DNA from: Omphiscola glabra
Lineage: Eukaryota; Mollusca; Gastropoda; Lymnaeidae
Direction of reading: 5' to 3'
NCBI GenBank assembly: GCA_964017045.1
Contig: OZ024796.1
Coordinates: forward strand, 24,739,010 to 24,803,009
Length of the DNA: 64,000 bases
Shown here piece after piece: positions 62,101-63,976 of this stretch. A model generated the notes under the pieces. That model saw only the letters and a program-made list of their open reading frames with translations, was not told where the DNA came from and made no database searches. Numbering within the stretch: the first letter of the stretch is position 1; each line of letters begins with the position of its first letter. Position numbers and translations under genes: made by a program.

Positions 62101-63847
62101 ATAAGATATAGTGAGTGGCATTGGAAAGATTTTTTTAGAAGTCACTAAGCAGCTGTACAATACCCCAGCCCTCCTCTCCCCTTGTCATTATACAGTTTGC
62201 TGTAGTTTTTAGACTACAATATTTAAACAGAAAATAAAATCAAGTTCCAAGGCTTAAAGCGGGGGTGGGCAATTCAATGACCCTCCACATTAAATATTGT
62301 GGGCTGCCTGATGTATCACATTTGAACTAATTTCTTCATGCAATTAGCAATTATTTTCATTTTTTGCATAAACAAACATGACATTTAAAATATATATATA
62401 CATCATTGGATTTGCCATTTCGGTTTTTCTCACTCCTTTAAAGACAGATCTAAAAAAGGTAGATTGAAAAAAGGAATAAACTATAAAAGAGTTTTACTAT
62501 TTATCAACTACTAAAAATAAAAGGGAACCTAATTTTCCACAACCATTACAATTAATTGTAGAATGATGCAAAATTGTATTCAGGTACACTCAAAAGTGCA
62601 TCCCTGCATTTTGAATTTATAAGCCTCCCAAACCCCAACCCCACTTTTGCTCAGGCGACTTCAGCAGGCATCCTCAATTCCCCCCCCCCCCAAAAAACCC
62701 CCTCCCCCCACATCCTTGCGTAGCAAACTGGCAAATGATGGTCACCTTTTTATTTTCAATAGTGCACTATATATAAATGTCAGTCATCTACTTTTTAGAA
62801 GTGACCTTAATTTGACATGCAATGCACTGTATGTTTATTTATTTGCTATCACAATATGGTATTGTATGATTTTGAGATGGTTAAGTAATATTCTGAGACT
62901 ATGTTGTATTATTTTGTGAGTTTCATCGTAACAAGGTTACTAGCTTATGCAGCCCATGTATATGTTGCACTTTGTTTTACATTCTGTGTCAAATCCTCCT
63001 CCTCAATAAAAAAAAAAGAATGTTGTAAATTTATTAATGAAAAGTAATTATCCCTTTGTATCTTTAGGTTGTCTGATGTTAGTATGGAGGTTGCTTCTGA
63101 AGATGGTACTGGAGCTTTGGCTGATAGTGTTGAACGGTGTCAGTGTCCTCCAAACTACAGAGGTTTGTCATGTGAAGTGAGTAATTTGGTCTGTTGTGGT
63201 GTTACCATAAATTATGATGATTTTTAACTGATGTGGTTGATATACTTAATTGGAAAGACTTTCATTTGTTGGAGAGATGTAAAGAGGGAAAGAAAAAAAT
63301 TCATTAACTCATGTTTTTCTCATGAGTATGATAAATATCTATACTTTACTTCAAATAAGAATTAAACCACTTGTCAGAAACAAATAAAAAAAAATATTTA
63401 TTCACTCCATAGAACCCACTTGATATCACCTAGGAATTACTATCAAAACAATAGTTTAACTATGTGCCAGGAAACTAAGCTTAACAAATAATTAAATGGA
63501 ATTCACAAGAGAATCGCAAAATTAAAATGTATAACAATTATTCTTAAGCAGGTGAGCTGGTTTCTTACAAGGCAAAAACACACAAAAAAATCTAGTTAAA
63601 ATGAGGCAGATAATGTTACCTATAAGAATGAGCAATTTTTCTATAGTGCATATTAACAAAATAACTATCTAATGCAGACTCATTTAAGCTGTGCAAGCTA
63701 AAGCTCCCATCATTAAATATATTCTTCTACCAGGAATGTAGTCCAGGTTATTACAGAGCCCGTTCCACTCCTTACCTGGGAATATGTCTTCAGTGTAACT
63801 GCAATGGCCACTCCAACACCTGTGATGTAGTGACTGGCGAGTGTTTT
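13675..63847 (+). CDS. Laminin subunit alpha, alpha-3/5 (LanA) type; 39 exons, 3' end outside the window
   Basis: Secreted basement-membrane glycoprotein, the alpha chain of a laminin heterotrimer; the LN domain drives network assembly in the family. Joined exons: 13675-14073, 39197-39433, 39629-39799, 40072-40282, 41121-41239, 41464-41554, 42460-42556, 43002-43177, 43743-43880, 44298-44435, 45180-45314, 45636-45773, 46047-46223, 46369-46527, 48040-48139, 48330-48486, 48851-48985, 49144-49275, 49433-49527, 51204-51369, 52556-52716, 52890-53013, 53460-53542, 53798-53951, 54169-54240, 55015-55144, 55570-55715, 56053-56168, 56476-56681, 57130-57260, 57567-57637, 58384-58528, 59290-59430, 59921-60067, 60489-60587, 60978-61061, 61389-61510, 63068-63176, 63734-63847. 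All introns are GT-AG and phases agree. Residues: signal peptide 1-26, LN 27-282, LE 283-828, L4b 829-1385, LE 1386-1617, L4a 1618-1767, LE 1768-1842. The L4b domain after about 11 LE modules, with its TLHQ and FSWRGYA motifs, marks the alpha-3/5 class. The coiled coil and LG domains are missing only because the window ends. Confidence 0.96.
14074..14778. other. Start of laminin intron 1, no feature recognised
   Basis: Unique-looking AT-rich sequence after the donor GTGAGT. No second exon or repeat family was recognised here. Confidence 0.5.
14779..15290. repeat. 18-bp minisatellite (catactctccacatatag)
   Basis: About 28 copies with a few 3-bp deletions near 14845 and 15048. The period of six codons leaves several minus-strand frames open (MLYVES repeats), which I regard as artefacts. 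Confidence 0.92.
15291..16340. other. Laminin intron 1 sequence, no gene seen
   Basis: Contains three copies of a ttatgtgtatgactctg unit (15400-15490) and a 20-bp direct repeat (gtattctgacaaccaggtc) at 16026-16065. Nothing coding is recognisable. Confidence 0.45.
16341..17590. repeat. 50-bp minisatellite, 25 units, with a 300-bp higher-order repeat
   Basis: Unit contains acattcccaccagaaaatgt. There are 25 units of exactly 50 bp. The six-unit block 16841-17140 recurs as 17141-17440 with three substitutions, so block duplication followed monomer divergence. Confidence 0.95.
17767..17969. mobile_element. SPIN/Charlie-like hAT MITE, copy 1
   Basis: 203 bp. Left end CAGTGGTTCTCAACCTTCC, right end complementary to CAGCGGTTCTCAGCCTGTGG. 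It has internal ccgcgaccctttaa and gatggtcttaggcg blocks. GTTTAGAG repeats exactly on both sides (17759-17766, 17970-17977). Ends and internal blocks resemble the SPIN/Charlie group of hAT elements, from memory. Confidence 0.88.
17978..18902. other. Laminin intron 1 sequence with one unassigned minus-strand frame
   Basis: A 127-codon frame lies on the minus strand at 18398-18781, rather GC-rich in its middle. I do not recognise the product. A motif near 18196-18225 reads, on the minus strand, like the ctgaagaaggc tails of some retroelements. Confidence 0.3.
18903..19265. mobile_element. hAT-like MITE whose right end is expanded into a 27-bp tandem array
   Basis: Left end CAGGCCTGCGCAAC, right end GTTGTGCAGTCCTG. 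Flanks GTGTACAC and GTTGACAC match at 6 of 8. A related element at 31248-31424 shares gcccgcgaagtaacgaa and gcccgcacaagtttttc but has a single right end; here ccttacattttgagttgtg repeats about seven times from 19077. Confidence 0.75.
19077..19265. repeat. 27-bp tandem repeat inside a MITE
   Basis: Seven copies of a unit containing ccttacattttgagttgtg. Open frames across it on both strands are period artefacts. Confidence 0.88.
19756..19980. repeat. Minisatellite of about 31 bp (ctccattagctgtgggtggg)
   Basis: About seven copies with small indels around the ttgccat spacer. Confidence 0.88.
19981..20837. other. Laminin intron 1 sequence with short simple repeats
   Basis: Includes four copies of a ttagttaagtcatgc-type unit (20270-20350), a (TG)n microsatellite at 20598-20651 and a G-run near 20711. 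No gene seen. Confidence 0.5.
20838..21048. repeat. Fold-back (hairpin) repeat, copy 2
   Basis: Same family as 1138-1366: gttaccaggaaatt and gaaaattgatcgac lead into inverted arms containing cacacgttaaaattttcgt and its complement. Confidence 0.75.
21600..21676. repeat. (AT)n microsatellite
   Basis: About 75 bp of uninterrupted AT dinucleotides. Confidence 0.97.
22264..22479. repeat. Recent 108-bp tandem duplication
   Basis: 22264-22371 and 22372-22479 are direct copies starting gtttcctctggtgagccc. I see one substitution (gccttacc against gcattacc), so the event looks recent. A 36-base T run ends just before it. Confidence 0.88.
22485..22562 (+). mobile_element. LINE 3' tail, same family as 2858-3796
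   Basis: Shares aggagcca.aatgatcaata, ccttaatatat and an agaagagg tail with the end of the LINE at 3735-3797. Only the 3' terminus is present. Confidence 0.65.
22563..23657. other. Laminin intron 1 sequence, purine-rich patch, no gene seen
   Basis: Includes a G-run at 22795-22807 and a GA-rich stretch at 22945-23090. Frames on the opposite strand of the GA stretch are low complexity. Confidence 0.45.
23658..23786. repeat. 43-bp tandem repeat, three copies
   Basis: Copies at 23658, 23701 and 23744 start gtcttacacttacgaagtac and differ at two or three positions. Confidence 0.9.
23787..24740. other. Laminin intron 1 sequence, no gene seen
   Basis: Mixed-composition sequence with T runs near 24000 and 24210. 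Nothing recognisable. Confidence 0.4.
24749..24950. mobile_element. SPIN/Charlie-like hAT MITE, copy 2
   Basis: 202 bp. Left end CAGTGGCTCTCAACCTTCC with taatgccgcgaccctttaat following; right end gggttgagaaccgcgg-like. GTTTAGCG repeats exactly at 24741-24748 and 24951-24958. Confidence 0.88.
24959..25569. other. Laminin intron 1 sequence, no gene seen
   Basis: AT-rich, with a C-run near 25177. Nothing recognisable. Confidence 0.4.
25570..25750. repeat. AT-rich tandem repeat of about 23 bp
   Basis: Seven to eight imperfect copies of ctatatataacatagtcgta. Confidence 0.85.
25830..26510 (-). mobile_element. LINE C-terminal fragment and 3' UTR, family B
   Basis: On the minus strand, a frame is open from about 26490 to the stop at 26066-26068. 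It contains [46 protein letters not shown] and [14 protein letters not shown], classical motifs of CR1/L2-type LINE C-termini. The frame is intact except for a two-residue gap in the PLLxxLHWL motif. The 3' UTR (25857-26065) ends in a (TAT)n tail at 25830-25856. No start codon is present, so the copy is truncated at its 5' end. Confidence 0.88.
26898..27084. mobile_element. SPIN/Charlie-like hAT MITE, copy 3
   Basis: Left end CAGTGGTTCTCAACCTTTC, internal gatggtcttaggcgaccc, right end ggttgagaaccggg with damaged terminus. The left flank is GTTTGGAG; the right copy of the duplication is not clear. Confidence 0.8.
27085..28489. other. Laminin intron 1 sequence, no gene seen
   Basis: A single hAT-like end, cagtggcgtatctaggg, occurs at 27382. 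C and G runs lie near 27514 and 27690. No matching right end or gene was found. Confidence 0.4.
28498..28682. mobile_element. hAT MITE, CAGTGGCGTAGCGAG family, copy 1
   Basis: 185 bp with CAGTGGCGTAGCGAG at the left and cactacgccactg at the right. Flanks GATGCGAC and GATCCGAC match at 7 of 8. Internal caccatttggcgccc-type blocks are shared, in opposite orientation, with copies at 34600, 35781 and 36227. Confidence 0.88.
28691..31247. other. Laminin intron 1 sequence with simple repeats, no gene seen
   Basis: Holds a 19-base C run at 28783-28801, a CT-rich stretch at 29095-29165, a two-copy tacgtactcactg repeat (30083-30130), short cacagcagctcaccctta copies (30434-30470) and GC-rich palindromic patches near 31150-31230. 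No recognisable coding region. Confidence 0.45.
31248..31424. mobile_element. hAT-like MITE, CAGGCCTGCACAAC ends
   Basis: 177 bp, ends CAGGCCTGCACAAC and GTGTGCAGGCCTG. Flanks CCAAAATG and CCTAAAAG match at 6 of 8. It is the unexpanded relative of the element at 18903-19265. Confidence 0.75.
31433..32559. other. Laminin intron 1 sequence, no gene seen
   Basis: Includes a C run at 31967-31988 and an AT-dinucleotide patch at 32119-32156. Nothing coding recognised. Confidence 0.4.
32560..32997 (+). mobile_element. LINE C-terminal fragment with (ATTC/ATCA)n tail, family D
   Basis: Translation near 32680-32860 gives [30 protein letters not shown] and, after a [11 protein letters not shown], the usual C-terminal end of CR1/L2-type LINEs. 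The 3' end reads agcgctatataaatatccaa then attcaatcaatcaa, a typical microsatellite-like LINE tail. Stop codons show that it is dead. Confidence 0.75.
32998..34591. other. Laminin intron 1 sequence, no gene seen
   Basis: AT-rich. A short imperfect tandem (tggaggctgctccctt, about five copies) lies at 33906-33998, and a 22-base C run at 34512-34533. No coding region recognised. Confidence 0.45.
34600..34767. mobile_element. hAT MITE, CAGTGGCGTAGCGAG family, copy 2
   Basis: 168 bp with an exact 8-bp duplication, ACGACGGG at 34592-34599 and 34768-34775. Contains gccccgggcgctactcac and ggcgccaaatggtatatttt. Confidence 0.92.
35058..35645. repeat. 19-bp minisatellite (actgacttggcagagacgt)
   Basis: About 30 units. 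The left half mostly reads cttggc and the right half cttagc, so two sub-arrays have homogenised separately. Confidence 0.93.
35781..35947. mobile_element. hAT MITE, CAGTGGCGTAGCGAG family, copy 3
   Basis: Nearly identical to 34600-34767 in sequence and orientation. Its first two bases are changed (AAGTGGCG) and the flanks match at only 5 of 8. Confidence 0.85.
36053..36411. mobile_element. hAT-like MITE interrupted by a second MITE
   Basis: Outer ends CACAGGCGTAGCTA and TAGCTACGCCTCTG; flanks CCCAAATG and CCATAATG match at 6 of 8. It is split by the element at 36227-36393. The outer element is about 184 bp without the insert and one duplicated octamer. Confidence 0.8.
36227..36393. mobile_element. 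hAT MITE, CAGTGGCGTAGCGAG family, copy 4, nested
   Basis: 167 bp with exact duplication ACTCTAGC at 36219-36226 and 36394-36401. It is inserted inside the element at 36053-36411, so this family moved later. Confidence 0.92.
36420..36977. other. Laminin intron 1 sequence, no gene seen
   Basis: AT-rich, with short frames that match nothing known to me. Confidence 0.4.
36986..37144. mobile_element. hAT-type MITE, CAGGGTTTCCCAACC ends
   Basis: 159 bp, left CAGGGTTTCCCAACC, right GGTTTGGAAACCCAG. Flanks TTTAAATG and TTTTAATG match at 7 of 8. Confidence 0.8.
37672..37827. mobile_element. Possible hAT MITE remnant
   Basis: Left gtgttcctgaaacggtggtc and right gtttgagaaacgctg are roughly inverted and resemble hAT ends; no target duplication was found. 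Confidence 0.4.
37861..38296. repeat. Long fold-back repeat, copy 1 of a dimer
   Basis: Arms of about 200 bp are inverted copies: the left begins ctattggtacccgggtacc, the right ends with its near complement. The GC-rich centre (near 38058-38100) holds gacacgcagcgccgcc. Confidence 0.88.
38364..38787. repeat. Long fold-back repeat, copy 2 of a dimer
   Basis: Same arms (agaattgagaggttgggatt) as 37861-38296. The centre ggcgctgcgtgtc is in the opposite orientation to copy 1. Ends about 410 bp before laminin exon 2. Confidence 0.88.
38788..39196. other. End of laminin intron 1
   Basis: AT-rich sequence leading to the exon 2 acceptor; nothing else recognised. Confidence 0.5.
39197..39433 (+). CDS. 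Laminin alpha exon 2: LN domain
   Basis: 79 codons, phase 0 to 0, between tttcaaag and GAG|GTTTGA. It begins [18 protein letters not shown] and includes the LN signature [20 protein letters not shown], then an IICTTEFS segment typical of laminin N-termini. It follows a 25 kb intron. Confidence 0.95.
39629..39799 (+). CDS. Laminin alpha exon 3: LN domain
   Basis: 57 codons, phase 0 to 0, acceptor tttttcag and donor AGG|GTAGGG. It carries the conserved LN elements VVSLVNGRP, a [14 protein letters not shown] segment and a TLLGHLMA segment. Confidence 0.95.
40072..40282 (+). CDS. Laminin alpha exon 4: end of LN and LE1
   Basis: Opens with [20 protein letters not shown], the hallmark LN-to-LE1 junction of alpha chains, followed by the [13 protein letters not shown] element of LE1. 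Ends in phase 1 at C|GTAGGT. Confidence 0.95.
40283..40934. other. Laminin intron 4, 5' part
   Basis: AT-rich intron sequence with a C-run at 40411; no feature recognised. Confidence 0.5.
40935..41105 (+). mobile_element. LINE 3' end, family B, beside the exon 5 acceptor
   Basis: The complement of the 3' UTR at 25857-26030 aligns here: atggaatggttgg, gcgaatacacattt, gcgtggtgagcccagcccta and agaaaactacc are shared. It ends in an (AATA)n-like tail about 15 nt before the exon. Confidence 0.82.
41121..41239 (+). CDS. Laminin alpha exon 5: LE2, first part
   Basis: Phase 1 to 0. Encodes the [10 protein letters not shown] start of LE2 and ends at VCQNCR before GTAGGA. The acceptor (cattttaaag) lies about 15 nt after the tail of a LINE copy at 40935-41105. 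Confidence 0.93.
41464..41554 (+). CDS. Laminin alpha exon 6: LE2, second part
   Basis: Phase 0 to 1, acceptor atttag and donor C|GTGAGT. Encodes [16 protein letters not shown], the second half of an LE module in which a longer-than-usual loop is present. Confidence 0.94.
41555..42459. other. Laminin intron 6
   Basis: AT-rich. 41960-42300 differs in composition (richer in A and C) and could be an old repeat, but I cannot assign it. Confidence 0.4.
42460..42556 (+). CDS. Laminin alpha exon 7: LE3, first part
   Basis: Phase 1 to 2, acceptor ttcaacag and donor AG|GTAATG. Encodes [12 protein letters not shown] then [13 protein letters not shown], with cysteine spacing of an LE module. Confidence 0.94.
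42557..43001. other. Laminin intron 7
   Basis: AT-rich intron, nothing recognised. Confidence 0.5.
43002..43177 (+). CDS. Laminin alpha exon 8: end of LE3 and LE4
   Basis: Phase 2 to 1. [11 protein letters not shown] completes LE3, and [13 protein letters not shown] through [11 protein letters not shown] forms LE4. Donor C|GTGAGT. A sequon NGT is present. Confidence 0.95.
43391..43606. mobile_element. hAT MITE in laminin intron 8
   Basis: 216 bp, left CAGGGGGTCGGCAACC, right GGTTTCTGAGCCCTG. Flanks CTCTATAT (43383-43390) and GTCTATAT (43607-43614) match at 7 of 8. It has a two-copy ggcacacatgccagaact repeat near its left end. Confidence 0.85.
43743..43880 (+). CDS. Laminin alpha exon 9: LE5
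   Basis: 138 nt, phase 1 to 1, one complete LE module ([13 protein letters not shown] to [11 protein letters not shown]). Acceptor ggctag, donor T|GTAAGA. Confidence 0.95.
43881..44297. other. Laminin intron 9
   Basis: AT-rich intron, nothing recognised. Confidence 0.5.
44298..44435 (+). CDS. Laminin alpha exon 10: LE6
   Basis: 138 nt, phase 1 to 1, one complete LE module ([13 protein letters not shown] to [11 protein letters not shown]). Acceptor tctgcag, donor G|GTTAGC. Confidence 0.95.
44600..45003 (-). mobile_element. tRNA-derived SINE in laminin intron 10
   Basis: On the minus strand, tggccgagcgatc (complement of 44983-44995) matches an RNA polymerase III A box and gttcaatcc (complement of 44941-44949) a B box, about 35 bp apart, as in a tRNA-like head. 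The body continues toward lower coordinates; its end near 44600 is a guess. Confidence 0.6.
45180..45314 (+). CDS. Laminin alpha exon 11: LE7
   Basis: 135 nt, phase 1 to 1, one complete LE module ([13 protein letters not shown] to [11 protein letters not shown]). Acceptor attctcag, donor C|GTAAGT. Confidence 0.95.
45636..45773 (+). CDS. Laminin alpha exon 12: LE8
   Basis: 138 nt, phase 1 to 1, one complete LE module ([13 protein letters not shown] to [11 protein letters not shown]). Acceptor tttttcag, donor G|GTAAGA. Confidence 0.95.
46047..46223 (+). CDS. Laminin alpha exon 13: LE9, variant module
   Basis: 177 nt, phase 1 to 1. It contains PGYPLGGCG and [16 protein letters not shown], then [16 protein letters not shown]. 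This long PLGGCG-type module is characteristic of the LE array before the L4b domain in alpha-3/5 chains. Confidence 0.95.
46369..46527 (+). CDS. Laminin alpha exon 14: LE10
   Basis: 159 nt, phase 1 to 1 ([15 protein letters not shown] to [16 protein letters not shown]). Acceptor tcttccag, donor G|GTGGGT. Confidence 0.95.
46528..47225. other. Laminin intron 14, 5' part
   Basis: AT-rich with a short (CA)n patch near 46733; no gene recognised. Confidence 0.5.
47234..47408. mobile_element. hAT MITE (CAGTGGTCGGC family), copy 2, in intron 14
   Basis: 175 bp, left CAGTGGTCGGCGAA, right ttatcagaccactg. Flanks match at 5 of 8. Shares internal sequence with 5325-5483. Confidence 0.7.
47513..48005 (-). 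mobile_element. LINE 3' fragment, family C, antisense in intron 14
   Basis: On the minus strand the translation includes [16 protein letters not shown], then [15 protein letters not shown] and WKKKASVEG, the C-terminal signature of RTE-like LINEs. The same signature occurs on the + strand at 50780-50930. Stops and frameshifts show a dead copy. Confidence 0.8.
48040..48139 (+). CDS. Laminin alpha exon 15: LE11, truncated module
   Basis: Phase 1 to 2. [13 protein letters not shown] to ITGQKCDK is the last, shortened LE module, which runs straight into the L4b domain as in other alpha-5-like chains. Acceptor gtccttag, donor AA|GTGAGA. Confidence 0.95.
48330..48486 (+). CDS. Laminin alpha exon 16: start of L4b domain
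   Basis: Phase 2 to 0. Encodes [20 protein letters not shown] followed by [13 protein letters not shown]. This is the conserved entry to the L4b/LF domain and the main evidence for the alpha-3/5 class. Confidence 0.95.
48487..48850. other. Laminin intron 16
   Basis: AT-rich intron, nothing recognised. Confidence 0.5.
48851..48985 (+). CDS. Laminin alpha exon 17: L4b domain
   Basis: 45 codons, phase 0 to 0 (starts [20 protein letters not shown]). Acceptor ttcatctag, donor CAG|GTAAAA. Confidence 0.93.
49144..49275 (+). CDS. Laminin alpha exon 18: L4b domain
   Basis: 44 codons, phase 0 to 0 (starts [14 protein letters not shown]). Acceptor tttccgcag, donor CTG|GTAATT. Confidence 0.93.
49433..49527 (+). 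CDS. Laminin alpha exon 19: L4b domain
   Basis: Phase 0 to 2 (starts [15 protein letters not shown], ends [11 protein letters not shown]). Acceptor atattttag, donor CC|GTAAGT. The next intron carries a nested LINE insertion. Confidence 0.94.
49600..51030 (+). mobile_element. LINE, family C (RTE-like), in laminin intron 19, interrupted by a second LINE piece
   Basis: The first part (49650-49803) carries [17 protein letters not shown], an RT fingers/palm motif. After the insert, YADDTALL (50208-50231) is the RT catalytic motif, FKYLGSLL and [12 protein letters not shown] follow, and [15 protein letters not shown] ends it. Several stops and frameshifts make it dead. It ends in a GGATGGATGG-type tail near 51005. 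Confidence 0.85.
49804..50091 (+). mobile_element. Nested 288-bp LINE piece with 11-bp target duplication
   Basis: Encodes [20 protein letters not shown] and [18 protein letters not shown]-terminal motifs that should come before RQGD, so it is not part of the host copy. It ends in a (CATA)n tail, and TATGAGAAACA flanks it exactly at 49793-49803 and 50092-50102. Confidence 0.88.
51204..51369 (+). CDS. Laminin alpha exon 20: L4b domain
   Basis: Phase 2 to 0 (starts [20 protein letters not shown]). Acceptor ttctgcag, donor CAG|GTTTGT. Confidence 0.93.
51602..52495. repeat. 19-bp minisatellite in laminin intron 20
   Basis: About 47 units of acattttaatctctcaaag with a tatctc variant and occasional 1-bp deletions (ctctcaagac). 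Higher-order blocks recur, for example around 51700-51860 and 51940-52030. Confidence 0.95.
52556..52716 (+). CDS. Laminin alpha exon 21: L4b domain
   Basis: Phase 0 to 2 (starts [19 protein letters not shown] and contains the sequon NVT). Acceptor tttccag, donor AA|GTAAGC. It follows the intron with the 19-bp minisatellite. Confidence 0.93.
52890..53013 (+). CDS. Laminin alpha exon 22: L4b domain
   Basis: Phase 2 to 0 (starts [17 protein letters not shown]). Acceptor cgcttacag, donor ATT|GTAAGT. Confidence 0.92.
53014..53459. other. Laminin intron 22
   Basis: AT-rich intron, nothing recognised. Confidence 0.5.
53460..53542 (+). CDS. Laminin alpha exon 23: L4b domain
   Basis: Phase 0 to 2 (starts [19 protein letters not shown], ends VICIKVNGV). 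Acceptor tttacag, donor GT|GTAAGC. Confidence 0.92.
53798..53951 (+). CDS. Laminin alpha exon 24: L4b domain
   Basis: Phase 2 to 0 (starts [19 protein letters not shown]). Acceptor ttttag, donor GTG|GTAAGC. Confidence 0.92.
54169..54240 (+). CDS. Laminin alpha exon 25: 72-nt small exon in L4b domain
   Basis: 24 codons, phase 0 to 0, between gtcttcag and GTG|GTAAGA. It encodes a polar stretch with two cysteines ([10 protein letters not shown] then [10 protein letters not shown]). Both flanking exons are also phase 0 at the junctions, so inclusion or skipping keeps the frame. Accepted because of good splice sites and an open frame, though I do not recognise the peptide from the family. Confidence 0.8.
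54720..54956. mobile_element. Tc1/mariner-type MITE in laminin intron 25
   Basis: 237 bp with inverted ends of about 34 bp beginning CAGGGTGGGCCAATAAAAGT, flanked by TA on both sides (54718-54719, 54957-54958). No transposase inside. It lies 58 bp before exon 26. Confidence 0.88.
55015..55144 (+). CDS. Laminin alpha exon 26: L4b domain
   Basis: Phase 0 to 1 (starts [19 protein letters not shown]). The family has a similar KVxxPGxYxFVV segment. Acceptor tttgtag, donor G|GTAAAG. Confidence 0.94.
55145..55415. other. Laminin intron 26, 5' part
   Basis: AT-rich, nothing recognised; leads into a short tandem repeat. Confidence 0.5.
55416..55548. repeat. AT-rich tandem repeat (aaaaaatatacttt)
   Basis: About nine imperfect copies of a unit of roughly 15 bp ending just before exon 27. 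Confidence 0.85.
55570..55715 (+). CDS. Laminin alpha exon 27: L4b domain
   Basis: Phase 1 to 0 (starts [19 protein letters not shown], ends GQIWL). Acceptor attgcag, donor CTT|GTAAGT. Confidence 0.94.
55716..56052. other. Laminin intron 27
   Basis: Ordinary intron sequence, nothing recognised. Confidence 0.5.
56053..56168 (+). CDS. Laminin alpha exon 28: end of L4b domain
   Basis: Phase 0 to 2 (starts [17 protein letters not shown], then [12 protein letters not shown]). Acceptor tcttag, donor AA|GTGAGA. Confidence 0.94.
56169..56475. other. Laminin intron 28
   Basis: Ordinary AT-rich intron, nothing recognised. Confidence 0.5.
56476..56681 (+). CDS. Laminin alpha exon 29: L4b exit and first LE of second array
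   Basis: Phase 2 to 1. [10 protein letters not shown] and [10 protein letters not shown] form the conserved exit from L4b into LE, followed by [15 protein letters not shown] and a module ending FGFPNC. Acceptor cacatag, donor C|GTAAGC. Confidence 0.95.
56682..57129. other. Laminin intron 29
   Basis: AT-rich intron with a small aaataacatatgct direct repeat near 56820-56845. Confidence 0.5.
57130..57260 (+). CDS. Laminin alpha exon 30: LE module
   Basis: Phase 1 to 0. [15 protein letters not shown] to [17 protein letters not shown] is a short LE module with the first loop reduced, as in alpha-5-like chains. Acceptor tttgcag, donor CAG|GTTAGT. Confidence 0.95.
57261..57566. other. Laminin intron 30
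   Basis: AT-rich intron, nothing recognised. Confidence 0.5.
57567..57637 (+). CDS. Laminin alpha exon 31: LE module, first half
   Basis: Phase 0 to 2 (starts [16 protein letters not shown]). Acceptor ctttcag, donor AT|GTAGGG. Confidence 0.93.
57800..58160 (+). mobile_element. Probable LINE 3' UTR in laminin intron 31
   Basis: Ends in catttatttggatcaataaa and a ttatcttatcc tail, the same terminus as the minus-strand fragment at 11020-11110. Coding remains are not clear. Confidence 0.5.
58384..58528 (+). CDS. Laminin alpha exon 32: LE second half and next LE first half
   Basis: Phase 2 to 0. [20 protein letters not shown] completes one module and [13 protein letters not shown] to CFCK starts the next. 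Acceptor gtttcag, donor AAG|GTTAAT. Confidence 0.94.
58529..59289. other. Laminin intron 32
   Basis: AT-rich, with a 14-base G run near 59127; no feature recognised. Confidence 0.5.
59290..59430 (+). CDS. Laminin alpha exon 33: LE end and split LE before L4a
   Basis: 47 codons, phase 0 to 0. [19 protein letters not shown] finishes an LE module, then [10 protein letters not shown] opens the split LE module that hosts L4a. CFCFGxTxxC is a strong family signature. Acceptor gttacaag, donor CTG|GTAGGT. Confidence 0.95.
59431..59920. other. Laminin intron 33
   Basis: AT-rich intron, nothing recognised. Confidence 0.5.
59921..60067 (+). CDS. Laminin alpha exon 34: L4a domain start
   Basis: 49 codons, phase 0 to 0. 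Includes VSDMTGWQ, then [12 protein letters not shown], the laminin IV type A entry motif. Acceptor atctcttag, donor AAG|GTAATC. Confidence 0.95.
60068..60488. other. Laminin intron 34
   Basis: AT-rich intron, nothing recognised. Confidence 0.5.
60489..60587 (+). CDS. Laminin alpha exon 35: L4a domain
   Basis: 33 codons, phase 0 to 0. [14 protein letters not shown] matches the SYGGxLxYxL motif of L4a, and PDVIIS follows. Acceptor attatgcag, donor TCG|GTATAA. Confidence 0.95.
60588..60977. other. Laminin intron 35
   Basis: AT-rich intron, nothing recognised. Confidence 0.5.
60978..61061 (+). CDS. Laminin alpha exon 36: L4a domain
   Basis: 28 codons, phase 0 to 0 (starts [14 protein letters not shown]). 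GNxMxI is conserved in L4a domains. Acceptor tcatacag, donor CAG|GTCTGT. Confidence 0.94.
61062..61388. other. Laminin intron 36
   Basis: AT-rich intron, nothing recognised. Confidence 0.5.
61389..61510 (+). CDS. Laminin alpha exon 37: L4a domain
   Basis: Phase 0 to 2. [20 protein letters not shown] and [12 protein letters not shown] match the conserved L4a helix and strand. Acceptor ttcaatag, donor AG|GTTAGA. Confidence 0.95.
61511..63067. other. Laminin intron 37
   Basis: Contains one hAT-like end (gcgggggtgggcaattc near 62258) without a clear partner, and a C-run near 62681. No coding region recognised. Confidence 0.45.
63068..63176 (+). CDS. Laminin alpha exon 38: L4a end and resumed split LE
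   Basis: Phase 2 to 0. [15 protein letters not shown] closes L4a, and [16 protein letters not shown] resumes the split LE module. Acceptor atctttag, donor GAA|GTGAGT. Confidence 0.95.
63177..63733. other. Laminin intron 38
   Basis: AT-rich intron, nothing recognised. Confidence 0.5.
63734..63847 (+). CDS. Laminin alpha exon 39: LE modules, last exon in the window
   Basis: 38 codons, phase 0 to 0. [17 protein letters not shown] then [18 protein letters not shown], the typical LE pair after L4a. Acceptor ctaccag, donor TTT|GTAAGT, so the transcript continues past 64000. Confidence 0.94.
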
Positions 63848-63901
63848 GTAAGTAAAGCTATTTTTTTTAAATGAAAAGAAAAAGACATTAAAAGACTTAA
63901 C

Positions 63902-63974
63902 CCTTAACTTGGAATATATCTTACTTTCTTAATTGCAATGGCCACTTCAAGACCTGTAATGTAGTGACTGGCTA
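63902..63974 (+). pseudogene. Decayed duplicate of the 3' part of laminin exon 39
   Basis: About 73 bp in the intron after exon 39 align with 63771-63841 of that exon. The shared blocks gcaatggccact, acctgt and gtagtgactggc are intact with scattered substitutions between. The frame ends in TAG where the exon reads GAG, and the upstream acceptor and cysteine codons are damaged, so it is unlikely to be spliced in. Confidence 0.8.
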
Positions 63975-63976
63975 GG

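Noticed and set aside
62647..62919. Open frame in intron 37 as an exon
   Set aside because: It starts in a C run, has no LE or L4a motif and is not in phase with exons 37 and 38, which join perfectly to each other.
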